Part shown: one piece after another, positions 43,673 through 53,619 of the stretch
How positions within the stretch are numbered: position 1 is the stretch's first letter
Layout of the letters: each line of letters begins with the position of its first letter
Assembly (NCBI RefSeq): GCF_030540825.1
Contig: NZ_JAUOEO010000001.1
Span: 4,911,001 to 4,975,000 of the forward strand
Direction: 5' to 3'
Length of the DNA stretch: 64,000 bases
Source: Flavivirga spongiicola
GTDB lineage: Bacteria; Bacteroidota; Bacteroidia; Flavobacteriales; Flavobacteriaceae
Position numbers and translations under genes: made by a program
The notes under the pieces: model-generated
The model's input: the letters and a program-made list of their open reading frames with translations, nothing else
Database searches by the model: none
What the model was told of the DNA's origin: nothing

Positions 43673-46339
43673 TTAGAACAACGTTTTTTGTCCTTCATCA
43701 TCAGAATCATCATCCTTGGGTGATTTTTTATTATCCGAGTTTGAATTTCCATCACCAGCCTTTTCAGAAATTTCTGCTGTAACTTCTGTTTCATCAATGA
43801 CTTCTATATCGTCTGCGTGTACTTCCTTTGGAGCTTCATAAGGTAATGGATCCAACAAATTAACTTGATTCACTTTATCCCTTGTTAACTGATTTCCTAA
43901 AGCGTTTATACCTTTAATCGAAATAAATGCTTCAAGATCTATTTCTAAATTGGCTTTTCTGTCTTTACCTCGTTCTTTAGCAAATACTATTTCTGCCATG
44001 GGTTTCCAATCTGTAGATACAATTTCTAATTGCGAATTAGGATGTTCTGAAATAAAGGATTCTTCCCTTCCTTCATTTTCTATTAAAAAACGTTTTACAT
44101 AATAGATTTCTTTTTCACCATTATAATAAATAGCAGATATTGGCTTTTTAGGAATCCATTTTTCCATAACAATCATATCATTATCAAAATGCATGGTAAC
44201 TTCTGGCGTAACTGTTTTAATCATTCCAGATTGATTGATAATAAGGAGTTTGTCTTCACCTCTAAATTCTCCAATTAATTCACCTCTGCCATCAACATTT
44301 AAACGCTGTACAGCATCATCAAACCAAATCTTACGTGGCTTTAATGTAGAAACACCTTTTTCTTTTAGTTCAACACGTTTTATAGAATATTTAGTAACCA
44401 AATTTCCCTTGGAAACCCTACCTTTAATAAGTATATCTGCAAAATCAATATCCCATTTTAATTTCTTTATGCTACCAGCTTGTCGTAACAATATGGTAAC
44501 AACTTCTGCCTCTCCATTTGGATTTGCAGAAAAATAAAGCACCGTAGAACCTTTATTCCCATTCGTTAAATCGTAATCTTTATCTCTTGTTATACCTGTA
44601 ACGGCAAACCTCTTAATATATGAAGGTCCACTCTTGCCATCACGATAAATCAAATTATAAATAGTACGTTTATCTTTCTTTTTAAAGACAGCAACGTGTA
44701 TGATATCTTTACCAATAAAGGTTTTTGTACCTACTTTAGTAATCATCATCTTCCCTTCTTTGGTAAATACTATAATATCATCTATATCACTACAATCACC
44801 TACATATTCGTCACGACGAAGTGATGTTCCTATAAAACCTTCTGCTCTATTTACATAAAGCTTCGTGTTTCTTATAACCACTTTAGTCGCATCTACATCA
44901 TCAAAAGCACGAATCTCAGTTTTACGTTCTCTGCCTTTCCCATAATCCTTCTTCAATCTTGTAAAATAAGCTATAGAGTAATCAATAAGATGCTCTAAAT
45001 GATGTTTTATTTCAGCAATCTGATCCTCTAAAGCATCAATTTTTTGCTGCGCCTTATCAATATCAAATTTTGATATACGTTTAATTCGAATTTCTGTTAA
45101 CCTAACAATGTCATCTTCCGTAACAGCTCGCTTTAAATGTTTTATATGTGGTTGCAAACCTTTATCAATAGCGCTTATAACACCTTCCCACGTTTCTTCC
45201 TCTTCTATATCGCGATAAATTCTATTTTCAATAAAAATTCGTTCTAAACTTGCAAAATGCCATTGCTCTTCAAACTCTTCTAATTTAATTTCAAGTTCAC
45301 TTTTAAGAAGTTGCACGGTATTATCTGTGGAGCGGCGTAGCATTTCAGAAACACCTATAAATAAAGGTTTATTGTCTTCAATAACACAACCTAAGGGTGA
45401 AATAGACGATTCGCAACTAGTAAATGCATACAGTGCATCAATAGTTTTATCTGGTGATAATCCCGAAGGCAAGTGCACTAAAATCTCAACTTCTGCCGCT
45501 GTATTATCTTCTATCTTCTTAACCCTTATCTTCCCTTTATCATTTGCTTTTAAAATAGAATCTATAAGTGATGATGTAGTCGTTCCATATGGAATTTCTG
45601 AGATGACAAGCGTATTTTTATCAAGCTGCGAAATTTTAGCACGTACTCTTGCTTTACCACCTCGTAACCCATCATTATAATTAGAAAAATCAGCAATTCC
45701 TGCCGTTGGAAAATCTGGTAATATTGTAAATCGTTTCCCTTGTAAATGCTTAATAGAAGCATCAATAAGTTCAATAAAATTATGTGGTAATATTTTTGTT
45801 GACAATCCTACCGCAATACCTTCGCCACCTTGTGCCAAAAGTAAAGGAAACATAACTGGTAAGTTAACAGGCTCTTTACGTCTACCGTCATAACTAGCTT
45901 GCCATTCGGTTATTTTAGGGTTATATACAACATCTAGCCCAAATTTAGAAATACGAGCTTCTATATAACGTGATGCGGCAGCACGGTCTCCTGTTAATAT
46001 ATTTCCCCAGTTTCCCTGTGTATCTATTAATAAATCTTTCTGACCAATTTGTACCATCGCATCTGCAATACTCATATCCCCATGCGGATGATACTGCATT
46101 GTGTGACCAACAATATTCGCTACTTTATTATAACGTCCATCATCTAAATCTTTCATAGAATGCATGATTCGACGTTGAACTGGCTTAAAACCATCTTCAA
46201 TAGCAGGTACAGCTCTCTCTAAAATAACATAAGAAGCATAATCTAGAAACCAATCTTTATACATCCCCGTTATTCGGGTAATAGTTTCTTGCGGCTCCTC
46301 TTGATCGTTAATTAAATCGTCATTTGGGTCTTCAGTCAT
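43673..46339 (-). CDS. parC: DNA topoisomerase IV subunit A
   Basis: ParC is the DNA-breaking subunit of topoisomerase IV, which decatenates daughter chromosomes. The 888-residue protein has LERAVPAIEDGFKPVQRRIM, the GHTMQYHPHGD motif and the catalytic Tyr 125 in AAASRYIEAR. The coiled-coil gate lies at about 400-470, and the six-bladed C-terminal domain (about 490-800) ends in an acidic tail (KSPKDDDSDDEGQKTLF). Pairing with parE and the diverged C-terminal domain without a clear GyrA-box favour ParC over GyrA. It follows parE by 64 bases. Confidence 0.95.
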   Translation of the reverse strand: MTEDPNDDLINDQEEPQETITRITGMYKDWFLDYASYVILERAVPAIEDGFKPVQRRIMHSMKDLDDGRYNKVANIVGHTMQYHPHGDMSIADAMVQIGQKDLLIDTQGNWGNILTGDRAAASRYIEARISKFGLDVVYNPKITEWQASYDGRRKEPVNLPVMFPLLLAQGGEGIAVGLSTKILPHNFIELIDASIKHLQGKRFTILPDFPTAGIADFSNYNDGLRGGKARVRAKISQLDKNTLVISEIPYGTTTSSLIDSILKANDKGKIRVKKIEDNTAAEVEILVHLPSGLSPDKTIDALYAFTSCESSISPLGCVIEDNKPLFIGVSEMLRRSTDNTVQLLKSELEIKLEEFEEQWHFASLERIFIENRIYRDIEEEETWEGVISAIDKGLQPHIKHLKRAVTEDDIVRLTEIRIKRISKFDIDKAQQKIDALEDQIAEIKHHLEHLIDYSIAYFTRLKKDYGKGRERKTEIRAFDDVDATKVVIRNTKLYVNRAEGFIGTSLRRDEYVGDCSDIDDIIVFTKEGKMMITKVGTKTFIGKDIIHVAVFKKKDKRTIYNLIYRDGKSGPSYIKRFAVTGITRDKDYDLTNGNKGSTVLYFSANPNGEAEVVTILLRQAGSIKKLKWDIDFADILIKGRVSKGNLVTKYSIKRVELKEKGVSTLKPRKIWFDDAVQRLNVDGRGELIGEFRGEDKLLIINQSGMIKTVTPEVTMHFDNDMIVMEKWIPKKPISAIYYNGEKEIYYVKRFLIENEGREESFISEHPNSQLEIVSTDWKPMAEIVFAKERGKDRKANLEIDLEAFISIKGINALGNQLTRDKVNQVNLLDPLPYEAPKEVHADDIEVIDETEVTAEISEKAGDGNSNSDNKKSPKDDDSDDEGQKTLF

Positions 46340-46403
46340 ATTTTATTCAGTTCTGAGTAGGAGAATTTTATTTTGTATGCTTCATTATGTGTTTTACGCA
46401 TAA

Positions 46404-48263
46404 CTATGTCGTTTCTTCAATTAAATCTAATTCAACTTTTAGATTATCAATAATAAACTCTTGTCGTGTTGGCGTGTTTTTACCCATATAGAAAGATAAC
46501 AATTCTTCAATAGACATATTATCATCCAGCATAATGGGATCTAATCGAATATCATCACCAATAAAATGTTTAAATTCATCTGGCGAAATTTCCCCCAGTC
46601 CTTTAAATCGGGTTATTTCTGGTTTTGGTTTTAATTTCTCAATAGCATCCCGTCGTTCTTCTTCTGAATAACAATAAATAGTTTCTTTTTTATTTCTCAC
46701 ACGAAACAAAGGTGTTTGCAATATATACAAATGCCCTTCTTTGATTACTTCGGGGAAAAATTGAAGAAAAAATGTTATTAATAGTAATCGTATGTGCATC
46801 CCATCGACATCAGCATCAGTTGCAATAACAACATTATTATAACGTAAATCTTCTAAGGATTCTTCTATGTTTAAAGCTGCTTGCAGCAGATTAAATTCTT
46901 CATTTTCGTAAACAATTTTCTTGCTCAATCCATAACAGTTTAAAGGTTTTCCTTTTAAACTAAAAACGGCCTGAGTATTAACATCCCGAGATTTTGTTAT
47001 ACTTCCAGAAGCTGAATCTCCCTCGGTAATAAAAAGTGTTGTTTCTAAATTACGTTCGTTTTTAGTGTCGCCAAAATGAACTCTACAATCTCGCAATTTC
47101 TTATTATGAAGACTCGCTTTTTTAGCTCGGTCCTTTGCTAGTTTTCGGATACCTGAAAGTTCTTTACGTTCCCTTTCTGCTTGTAATATTTTACGCTGAA
47201 TGGCTTCTGCTGTATCCTGATTTTTATGTAGAAAATTATCTAATTGCCTCTTTACAAAATCGTTTATATACGTCCTCACTGTAGGCAAATCACCTCCCAT
47301 ATCTGTAGAACCTAGTTTTGTTTTAGTCTGACTTTCAAAAACAGGCTCCATAACCTTAATAGCTATAGCACTAACTACTGATTTTCTAACATCGGACGCA
47401 TCATAATTTTTACCATAAAATTCACGTATGGTTTTTACTAATGATTCTCTAAATGCGTTTAAATGCGTTCCTCCTTGAGTCGTATTCTGTCCATTTACAA
47501 ACGAATGATACTCCTCACTATACTGCGTTTTACTATGGGTTAATGCTATTTCAATATCATCACCACGTAAATGAATTATAGGATATAATCTATCTGATTC
47601 ATTAATATTTTCACTTAATAAATCTTTTAATCCGTTTTCGCTGTAATATTTTTCACCATTAAAAACGATGGTTAAACCTGGATTTAGATACACATAGTTT
47701 TTAAGCATCTTAACGATGTACTCATTTCTATATTTGTAATTTTTGAAAATGAGATCATCTGGAACAAAAGATACCTTGGTTCCTTTTCTTCGCGAGGTAT
47801 CTTCTAATAATTCTTTATTAATTAGATTACCCTGCTCAAATTCTGCGGAAGCAGACTTACTATCACGGGTAGATTCTACTCTAAAAAATGATGAAAGTGC
47901 ATTTACTGCTTTGGTACCAACACCATTTAATCCCACAGATTTTTTGAAAGCCTTAGAATCATACTTACCACCAGTGTTCATTTTAGAGACCACATCAACC
48001 ACCTTACCTAAAGGAATACCACGACCATAATCACGAACTGTAACCTTAGTACCTTGAATAGCTATTTCAATGGTTTTTCCAGCACCCATGACATACTCAT
48101 CAATAGAATTGTCTAAAACTTCTTTTAGTAAAATATAAATACCATCATCTGGAGACGATCCATCACCTAGTTTACCAATATACATCCCAGGACGCATGCG
48201 AATATGTTCTTTCCAGTCGAGTGAGCGTATATTATCTTCGGTATAATTGGATTGTTCGGCCAT
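46404..48263 (-). CDS. parE: DNA topoisomerase IV subunit B
   Basis: ParE is the ATPase subunit of topoisomerase IV. The start at 48261-48263 gives 619 residues beginning [20 protein letters not shown]; the longer frame only adds [25 protein letters not shown] with the catalytic Glu, [11 protein letters not shown] and [14 protein letters not shown] form the GHKL ATP site. [11 protein letters not shown] and [10 protein letters not shown] form the TOPRIM metal site, and the C-terminal [16 protein letters not shown] is typical. With parC it makes an operon. Confidence 0.96.
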   Translation of the reverse strand: MAEQSNYTEDNIRSLDWKEHIRMRPGMYIGKLGDGSSPDDGIYILLKEVLDNSIDEYVMGAGKTIEIAIQGTKVTVRDYGRGIPLGKVVDVVSKMNTGGKYDSKAFKKSVGLNGVGTKAVNALSSFFRVESTRDSKSASAEFEQGNLINKELLEDTSRRKGTKVSFVPDDLIFKNYKYRNEYIVKMLKNYVYLNPGLTIVFNGEKYYSENGLKDLLSENINESDRLYPIIHLRGDDIEIALTHSKTQYSEEYHSFVNGQNTTQGGTHLNAFRESLVKTIREFYGKNYDASDVRKSVVSAIAIKVMEPVFESQTKTKLGSTDMGGDLPTVRTYINDFVKRQLDNFLHKNQDTAEAIQRKILQAERERKELSGIRKLAKDRAKKASLHNKKLRDCRVHFGDTKNERNLETTLFITEGDSASGSITKSRDVNTQAVFSLKGKPLNCYGLSKKIVYENEEFNLLQAALNIEESLEDLRYNNVVIATDADVDGMHIRLLLITFFLQFFPEVIKEGHLYILQTPLFRVRNKKETIYCYSEEERRDAIEKLKPKPEITRFKGLGEISPDEFKHFIGDDIRLDPIMLDDNMSIEELLSFYMGKNTPTRQEFIIDNLKVELDLIEETT

Positions 48264-48374
48264 AGAATAGAGCAAAATTTTACGATAGAACGCTAATATA
48301 AGACAACGCTATAAAAAATAAAACCCCCTACGCACAAAGTAATTAACAATATAAAATTGTTTTTGTTGAGAACC

Positions 48375-49283
48375 TTATTCTTTGGTTTTCGGCTTCTTTA
48401 AAGACACTAATAAAATACCTATTATAACAGCCAGAGCACCAAAAAGTTGTAAAAATGTAAGCCTTTCATTTAAGAAAATAGCGGCTAAAATAATTGTAGA
48501 AATTGGTCCAATCCCCGCAACAATTGCAAAATTCGACGAACTGATCATTTTTATAGAAGCTGATACTAAAAATGACGGAATCACAGTCGCAAAAACAGCG
48601 ATTAAAAAACCAAGAAAATAAACTTCCCATGAAAAACTAAACAAATCAACTTTACTTATAATACTATAATGAATAAACACACAAATACATGAAACAATCA
48701 TAGCATAAGCCGTAAATTTCATAACACCGAATTTAGGAATTAGCCAGCCACTGCCAACCAAATATGAGGCATATGTTATAGCACTAAGCAAAATAAAAAA
48801 ACCTCCAATATAAGTGTCATTTCCAGAAATAGCGACCTCATCCCAAAAAGCAATAACAATTCCTAAATAGGTTAAAGCAATAGCGCCTCCTTGAATTTTG
48901 TTTATGGGTTGTTTTAAAAAGAATCTATTTAAGAGAAGTACGATAGTAGGATACAAAAACAAAATGATCCGCTCTAAACTCGCTTTTATGTAAGTAAGCC
49001 CTACAAAGTCGAAATAACTAGCCAAATAATACCCAACAAATCCAAAGAAAATAACCCAGGCATAATCTTTGTTTTTTATTGCAATCTCTCTATTTTGTTT
49101 TCGATATAAATAAGCAATGATGATGTAAAAAGGAAAAGAAAACAGCATTCTAATTAGTAAAATGCTAATAGTATCTACTTTATATTGATAAGCTAATTTT
49201 ACCATAACTGCTTTCGATGAAAATAGTACAATTCCTAGAATTCCCAATAGGACACCGTAAATAAATTCTTTTGTTGTTTGCAT
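48375..49283 (-). CDS. DMT-superfamily (EamA) transporter
   Basis: A 302-residue membrane protein with ten predicted helices and two EamA repeats. LGILGIVLFSSKAVMVKLAY opens the first and GGAIALTYLGIVIAF and GFFILLSAITYASYLVGSGW the second. IAVFATVIPSFLVSASIKMI and GPISTIILAAIFLNERLTFL are the conserved EamA motifs. Members export amino acids, metabolites or other small compounds. The substrate is unknown. It lies 111 bases past the parE start, same strand, with its own promoter likely upstream. Confidence 0.88.
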   Translation of the reverse strand: MQTTKEFIYGVLLGILGIVLFSSKAVMVKLAYQYKVDTISILLIRMLFSFPFYIIIAYLYRKQNREIAIKNKDYAWVIFFGFVGYYLASYFDFVGLTYIKASLERIILFLYPTIVLLLNRFFLKQPINKIQGGAIALTYLGIVIAFWDEVAISGNDTYIGGFFILLSAITYASYLVGSGWLIPKFGVMKFTAYAMIVSCICVFIHYSIISKVDLFSFSWEVYFLGFLIAVFATVIPSFLVSASIKMISSSNFAIVAGIGPISTIILAAIFLNERLTFLQLFGALAVIIGILLVSLKKPKTKE

Positions 49284-49425
49284 GAAACGAATATATATGA
49301 AGCTTATTTAAATAGTATTTATATTCCTAAAAAAATACGATGTCCAGACATAAACTTTAAATTAATCATATCATTAATTACTGCGACTTTTTATATCTTG
49401 CAATACCAAATTCCTTTTTTAAACT

Positions 49426-49585
49426 GAACTCATTTAAACTTTTTGGGTTGAAGCGAAAATTAGTCATTTTGTATCCAATTGAAAGCTTTTTAGAGTTGCA
49501 TAGCACCGCTATGGAATAAAAAAAAGGAGAAAAGTGGGTGCAAAAAGATAATTTTTTAGCCAATTTTAAAAGTTTAAATGAGTTC
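49426..49585. mobile_element. MITE-like element, copy B (160 bp)
   Basis: It has 18-base perfect inverted ends (GAACTCATTTAAACTTTT) flanked on both sides by ACT, and a central CATAGC-ACC-GCTATG hairpin. Its length equals that of copy A. It fills the gap between the DMT gene and the transglutaminase-like gene; the 69-codon frame within it is not a gene. Confidence 0.85.
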
Positions 49586-49686
49586 ACTATAAAAAGGATA
49601 CTAAATCATTACAAAAATGCTATCTACAAATTAGCATAAACCAAAAACTTTTTACTTGTCAAATGAATCACAGTGAACCCAAACAA

Positions 49687-50967
49687 ATGAAAAAACTATT
49701 TTTCCTTCTTATTACTCTTTATGTATTTACAGCCTGTCAATCAAAATATAATGATGTTCCTGACACTTATCATACACTTTTAGATTCTGCTCTTATAAAG
49801 GCTAATTCTAATGCGCCACAAATTTTAAAAGCATTAACAGATGCTCCTAAAAATCAAAAAGAAGGTATGGCATTTCTTATAAGCTATATGCCAAAAAGAG
49901 ATTTAACCACTCTATCTGCCTCATTTCTTTTAGAAAATGCAGCATATGCCTATAAAACAAGAGAAAAATACCCATGGAGCAAAGCCTTACCCGATTCCAT
50001 TTTTTTTAATGAAGTCCTTCCATATACAAACGTTGCCGAAACTCGAGACCCTTGGCGAAAAGATTTTTACGAACGCTTTTCAAAGTATGTGGAAGATAAA
50101 ACGAATTTAAAGGACGCCATTTTTGCTATTGCCAACCCTATTAAAGACGAAGTTAAAGTTGAATATAATGTTAAACGCTCTAAAGTGGATTCAAGCCCTA
50201 AAGAAGCTATGGCAGAAAATATGGCAACCTGTACAGGCTTATCTATTATATTAACGGATGCTTTTCGCTCAGTAGGAATTCCATCAAGGTTAGCAGGAAC
50301 TCCCATGTGGACTAACATGAAAGGTAACCATACCTGGTCTGAGGTTTTTATAGATAACGAATGGAAATTTATAGAATATTATCCTGAAGACCTTAATAAA
50401 TCATGGTTTTTAGCCGATGCTGGAAAAGCAGACCCAAACAATCCATTACATTGGATTTATGCCGTATCATATAAACCAACCAACCAATACTATTATGCTG
50501 GAAGAGCAGTAAAACATTTGATAAATAAAATGGATGTGAACGACATGCCCGCTCAAATGCGTAAAGGTTATGAAAACTCAAAAAAACATGATAGTATAAG
50601 CGAAGGTCCCTATATTTATGGTGTAAATGTAACACAACGCTATATTGATTTATATGAAAAGTCCTTGAAAGGCAAAAAACTTGAAGAAGATGAATTAATA
50701 GCAAGTTTTATAATATTTAAAGATAAAGACATTGCAAAAAGTGATTCGAGATTAGACTGTCGTGTTGATATTTTTATGGAAGACGAAAAAATAGATTTTG
50801 GGTACTCACCAAGTGCTACAGATGATATGAACAAGTTTTTAAAATTAAAACTAAAAAAGAACACCAATTATACCGTCATGGTTAGTAATACAAAAAACAA
50901 TATAGAACACTCTTTTTCAATATCAACAGATGATAACGCAACTCAAGAATTTAAACTAATATTATAG
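49687..50967 (+). CDS. Lipoprotein with transglutaminase-like core
   Basis: Starting at the ATG at 49687 gives 426 residues with a lipoprotein signal (MKKLFFLLITLYVFTAC). An in-frame ATG eight codons earlier would add a polar MNHSEPKQ, unlike a signal. The transglutaminase/protease triad is plausible: Cys 182 in MATCTGLSII, His 215 in GNHTWSEVFI, and an Asp or Glu shortly after in KFIEYYPEDL. The N-terminal helical part and the C-terminal beta-domain (about 330-426, KKNTNYTVMVSNTKNNIEHS) flank it. It probably cleaves or cross-links proteins or peptides at the outer membrane or in the periplasm. Confidence 0.8.
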   Translation: MKKLFFLLITLYVFTACQSKYNDVPDTYHTLLDSALIKANSNAPQILKALTDAPKNQKEGMAFLISYMPKRDLTTLSASFLLENAAYAYKTREKYPWSKALPDSIFFNEVLPYTNVAETRDPWRKDFYERFSKYVEDKTNLKDAIFAIANPIKDEVKVEYNVKRSKVDSSPKEAMAENMATCTGLSIILTDAFRSVGIPSRLAGTPMWTNMKGNHTWSEVFIDNEWKFIEYYPEDLNKSWFLADAGKADPNNPLHWIYAVSYKPTNQYYYAGRAVKHLINKMDVNDMPAQMRKGYENSKKHDSISEGPYIYGVNVTQRYIDLYEKSLKGKKLEEDELIASFIIFKDKDIAKSDSRLDCRVDIFMEDEKIDFGYSPSATDDMNKFLKLKLKKNTNYTVMVSNTKNNIEHSFSISTDDNATQEFKLIL

Positions 50968-51002
50968 AAAAAGTCATTTTATATTTTAATTTGTCTCAAA
51001 AG

Positions 51003-51045
51003 AAAAAAATCGTCCCCGTCCGTTGCAGAACTGGGATGATTTTTT
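51003..51045 (+). terminator. Terminator of the transglutaminase-like gene
   Basis: AAAAAATCGTCCC pairs with GGGATGATTTTTT with one G-U pair around a ~14-base loop, ending in T5. It lies 36 bases past the stop. Confidence 0.75.
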
Positions 51046-51189
51046 CTTTATATGAATAATTACTTCGTTTCCTGCCTGTCAACTGCGAGGACTGGGTATA
51101 ATCTTTTACTGAGAGTGCAATCGAAACTAAAAGATGAGGGGGTTATTTTGAATCATTCATTTTTTGCTTGTCCAAAAAACGAATCAAAA

Positions 51190-51345
51190 AAAGACCTTCA
51201 AGTCAAGGAATTTTCTCAGTTTTTCAAAACTGAGAAACCGACTTGAAAACTCCGTGTCGAACTTCGTTCTCCTGCCTTCGGAGCTTTTCTTCATCTATTC
51301 TTCGCCTTGAATTTCAATGTTACACATTGATTTCAAGTGGTATGA
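51190..51345. other. Hairpin-rich stretch in a 543-base gap
   Basis: Three structures stand in a row. First is a nested hairpin with 12-base perfect inner arms (51212-51223 and 51226-51237) and outer TCAAGTC/GACTTGA arms (51198-51204, 51240-51246). Second, CTCCG...CGGAG pair across 51249-51282. Third, CTTGAATTTCAATG (51306-51319) pairs with CATTGATTTCAAG (51325-51337) with one bulge. It could be a structured RNA or a remnant of a mobile element. The 64-codon frame 51052-51246 ends in the first hairpin and is not trusted as a gene. Confidence 0.4.
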
Positions 51346-51480
51346 ATAATTAATATCTCTTATTTTACTTTGAATAAATAAGAATATTATCAATTTATTA
51401 AAATCTCTGTTTTTTGTTTTTAAAACTTCTCGTTAGTAAGTTAATCATGTTCAGTAATCTATGGTCAAAAAAACAACCAA

Positions 51481-51508
51481 CTAACAACTAACAACTAACA
51501 ACTAACAA
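51481..51508. repeat. Four-fold heptanucleotide repeat (CTAACAA)
   Basis: Four perfect copies of CTAACAA lie two bases downstream of the ychF stop codon. Such repeats vary in copy number by slippage. Confidence 0.85.
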
Positions 51509-51510
51509 AA

Positions 51511-52605
51511 CTACACATTAAACAAGAAATGCATGACATCCCCGTCTTTAACGACATAATTTTTACCTTCAACACGCATTTTCCCTGCTTCTTTTACTTT
51601 GGCTTCACTACCAAAAGACACATAATCTTCATAGCCAATAACTTCAGCACGAATAAAGCCTTTTTCAAAATCGGTATGTATAACGCCTGCAGCTTGCGGA
51701 GCACTAGCCCCTATATCAACAGTCCAGGCTCGTACTTCTTTTACACCTGCAGTAAAATAGGTTTGTTGATTTAATAATTTGTATGCAGAACGAATTAATT
51801 TAGCAGAACCAGGCTCGTCTAATCCAATATCCTGTAAAAACATTTGGCGCTCTTCGTAATCATCTAATTCGTTAATATCTGCTTCTGTGCCAATAGCTAA
51901 TACTAAAACCTCAGCATTTTCATCTTTAACAGTTTCTTTTACTTGTTCAACATAAGCATTGCCAGAAACCGCTGCCCCTTCATCAACATTACAAACATAC
52001 ATAACCGGTTTATCTGTAATAAATTGGGATGGTTTCACAAAATCGGTATAATCATCTTCACTAAATTCCAAAGCACGAACCGATGTCCCAGCCTCTAAGC
52101 CAGCCTTTATTGTTAACAATACAGCTTCTTCTTTTTGAGCATCTTTATTTCCTGTTTTTGCAGCTCGCTTAACCTTATCAAGCTTTTTATCGGCAGTCTC
52201 CAAGTCTTTAAGTTGTAATTCCATATCGATAGTTTCCTTATCTCGTATCGGATCTACATTGCCATCAACATGCACAATATTATCATTATCAAAACAACGC
52301 AGCACATGCAGAATTGCATCAGTTTCCCTAATGTTTGCTAAAAACTGATTCCCTAAACCTTCTCCTTTACTTGCCCCTTTAACCAATCCGGCAATATCTA
52401 CAATCTCAACGGTTGCTGGTTGTACACGCTCCGGGTTTACCAACTCTTCTAATTTTTCTAATCTCGGGTCTGGCACATTAACCACACCTATATTAGGCTC
52501 TATAGTACAAAAGGGAAAGTTTGCACTTTGCGCTTTGGCATTCGATAAACAATTAAATAAAGTTGACTTTCCTACATTAGGCAATCCTACAATTCCTGCT
52601 TTCAT
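51511..52605 (-). CDS. ychF: Redox-regulated ATPase YchF
   Basis: YchF (OLA1-type) is an Obg-related P-loop protein that hydrolyses ATP in preference to GTP and binds the ribosome. The 364-residue protein has [15 protein letters not shown] (P-loop), [20 protein letters not shown] (G3 region) and the VCNVDEG variant of the NKxD motif that explains ATP preference. A coiled-coil arm lies at about 130-180 and a TGS domain at the C-terminus ([20 protein letters not shown] ... [14 protein letters not shown]). Length and motifs are complete. Confidence 0.97.
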   Translation of the reverse strand: MKAGIVGLPNVGKSTLFNCLSNAKAQSANFPFCTIEPNIGVVNVPDPRLEKLEELVNPERVQPATVEIVDIAGLVKGASKGEGLGNQFLANIRETDAILHVLRCFDNDNIVHVDGNVDPIRDKETIDMELQLKDLETADKKLDKVKRAAKTGNKDAQKEEAVLLTIKAGLEAGTSVRALEFSEDDYTDFVKPSQFITDKPVMYVCNVDEGAAVSGNAYVEQVKETVKDENAEVLVLAIGTEADINELDDYEERQMFLQDIGLDEPGSAKLIRSAYKLLNQQTYFTAGVKEVRAWTVDIGASAPQAAGVIHTDFEKGFIRAEVIGYEDYVSFGSEAKVKEAGKMRVEGKNYVVKDGDVMHFLFNV

Positions 52606-52684
52606 TATGGCGTAATATTTTAAGAGTGCAAATATAGTCGTTTGTATTAATAAACCTATTAGCTATTTCTCAGTTTTCAATTAA

Positions 52685-52843
52685 TACCATTTCTAACTTA
52701 AAATTACTCACTAAAATTTGCCCTTTTTCACCTATGCTTCAAAATAAAAATTGACCATAGCTAAAGCTATGCTTGCATTTTCTTTTTCGCTTATGTAAAA
52801 AATCGCTGTGTTTTATTTAAGTGATTTTAAATCAGAACTGGTA
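52685..52843. mobile_element. MITE-like element, related family, copy C (159 bp)
   Basis: The imperfect inverted ends TACCATTTCT... and ...AGAACTGGTA are flanked by TAA on both sides. The centre carries a perfect CATAGC-TAAA-GCTATG hairpin, like copies A and B, and the inner part shares GGTGAAAAAGG-like text with them when inverted. Length is about the same, ends differ, so it is a related family. Confidence 0.75.
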
Positions 52844-52885
52844 TAACATGCTATTACATTTATAATCTTCTATTAAAAAATAATC

Positions 52886-52893
52886 TATATTTG
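52886..52893 (+). promoter_or_regulatory. Candidate -7 box (TATATTTG) of the FecI-like operon
   Basis: TATATTTG fits TAnnTTTG and ends 52 bases before the sigma factor ATG. The MITE copy C lies immediately upstream and supplies the -33 region or ends just before it. Confidence 0.5.
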
Positions 52894-52945
52894 TTTAAGT
52901 TGAAATTAAACTCTACTGGTTGATCAGGCTTATTAATAACTGATT

Positions 52946-53521
52946 ATGAATAATTTAACAGATTATGATTTATGGGCATCACTTAAAAGTGGTGACTTAA
53001 AAGCATTCTCTACACTATTTAAAATTTATTATCCGCTTTTGCATAATTATGGCTTAAAACTTTCTAATTATAATGAGCAATTAACAGAAGATTGTTTACA
53101 AGAATTTTTTCTTTACGTTTATGAACATAAAGAAAATTTAGCTAATCTAAATTCGATAAAACCATATTTGTATGTTTCATTTAGGCGACATTTATTTCGT
53201 GAAATAAAAAAGGCTTCGAAAATGGTCAACTATGACAAAAATGAAAACTTCTTTGTTGAAATTAACTTTTCTACTGAAGACCTTATTATTCAACAAGAAA
53301 TTGATGCTTTAAAACATGGAAACTTAGTTAAATTTTTAAATGAACTACCAAGTAGACAAAAAGAAGTCTTATACCTAAAATATTACAGCGATTTAAATAT
53401 TGATGAGATAGCTAAAGTTTTGGAAATAAATTATCAAAGTGTATTAAATTTAATACACAAAGGCATTAAAAAATTACGGCAAAACACATCACTTAATGAG
53501 CTTTTAAAAGATATTATATAA
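52946..53521 (+). CDS. FecI-like ECF sigma factor
   Basis: A 191-residue extracytoplasmic-function sigma factor. Region 2 (about 10-75; LKAFSTLFKIYYPLLHNYGL, TEDCLQEFFLYVYEH) and region 4 (about 125-180; LPSRQKEVLYLKYYSDLNID, IAKVLEINYQSVLNLIHKGI) are present, with the helix-turn-helix in the last. With the FecR gene after 98 bases and an STN-containing TonB receptor beyond it, this is the three-part cell-surface signalling type. Ligand binding at the receptor passes to FecR and releases the sigma factor, which transcribes the receptor genes. Confidence 0.95.
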   Translation: MNNLTDYDLWASLKSGDLKAFSTLFKIYYPLLHNYGLKLSNYNEQLTEDCLQEFFLYVYEHKENLANLNSIKPYLYVSFRRHLFREIKKASKMVNYDKNENFFVEINFSTEDLIIQQEIDALKHGNLVKFLNELPSRQKEVLYLKYYSDLNIDEIAKVLEINYQSVLNLIHKGIKKLRQNTSLNELLKDII

Positions 53522-53619
53522 ATTATAAATAAATACTTTAGAGTAAGAGAGTATATAAAATACAAACAACTCTTATAATAAGTATAGAAAATAAAATTGC
53601 TGAATAAGTAATTCGGTTT

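Noticed and set aside
49378..49587. 69-codon frame on the minus strand
   Set aside because: It lies almost wholly within the MITE copy B, whose inverted ends and hairpin explain the sequence; no family resemblance.
51052..51246. 64-codon frame after the transglutaminase terminator
   Set aside because: It ends inside a hairpin, has no recognisable domain, and lies in a stretch better explained as structured or decayed DNA. Kept as a possibility only in the finding on that region.
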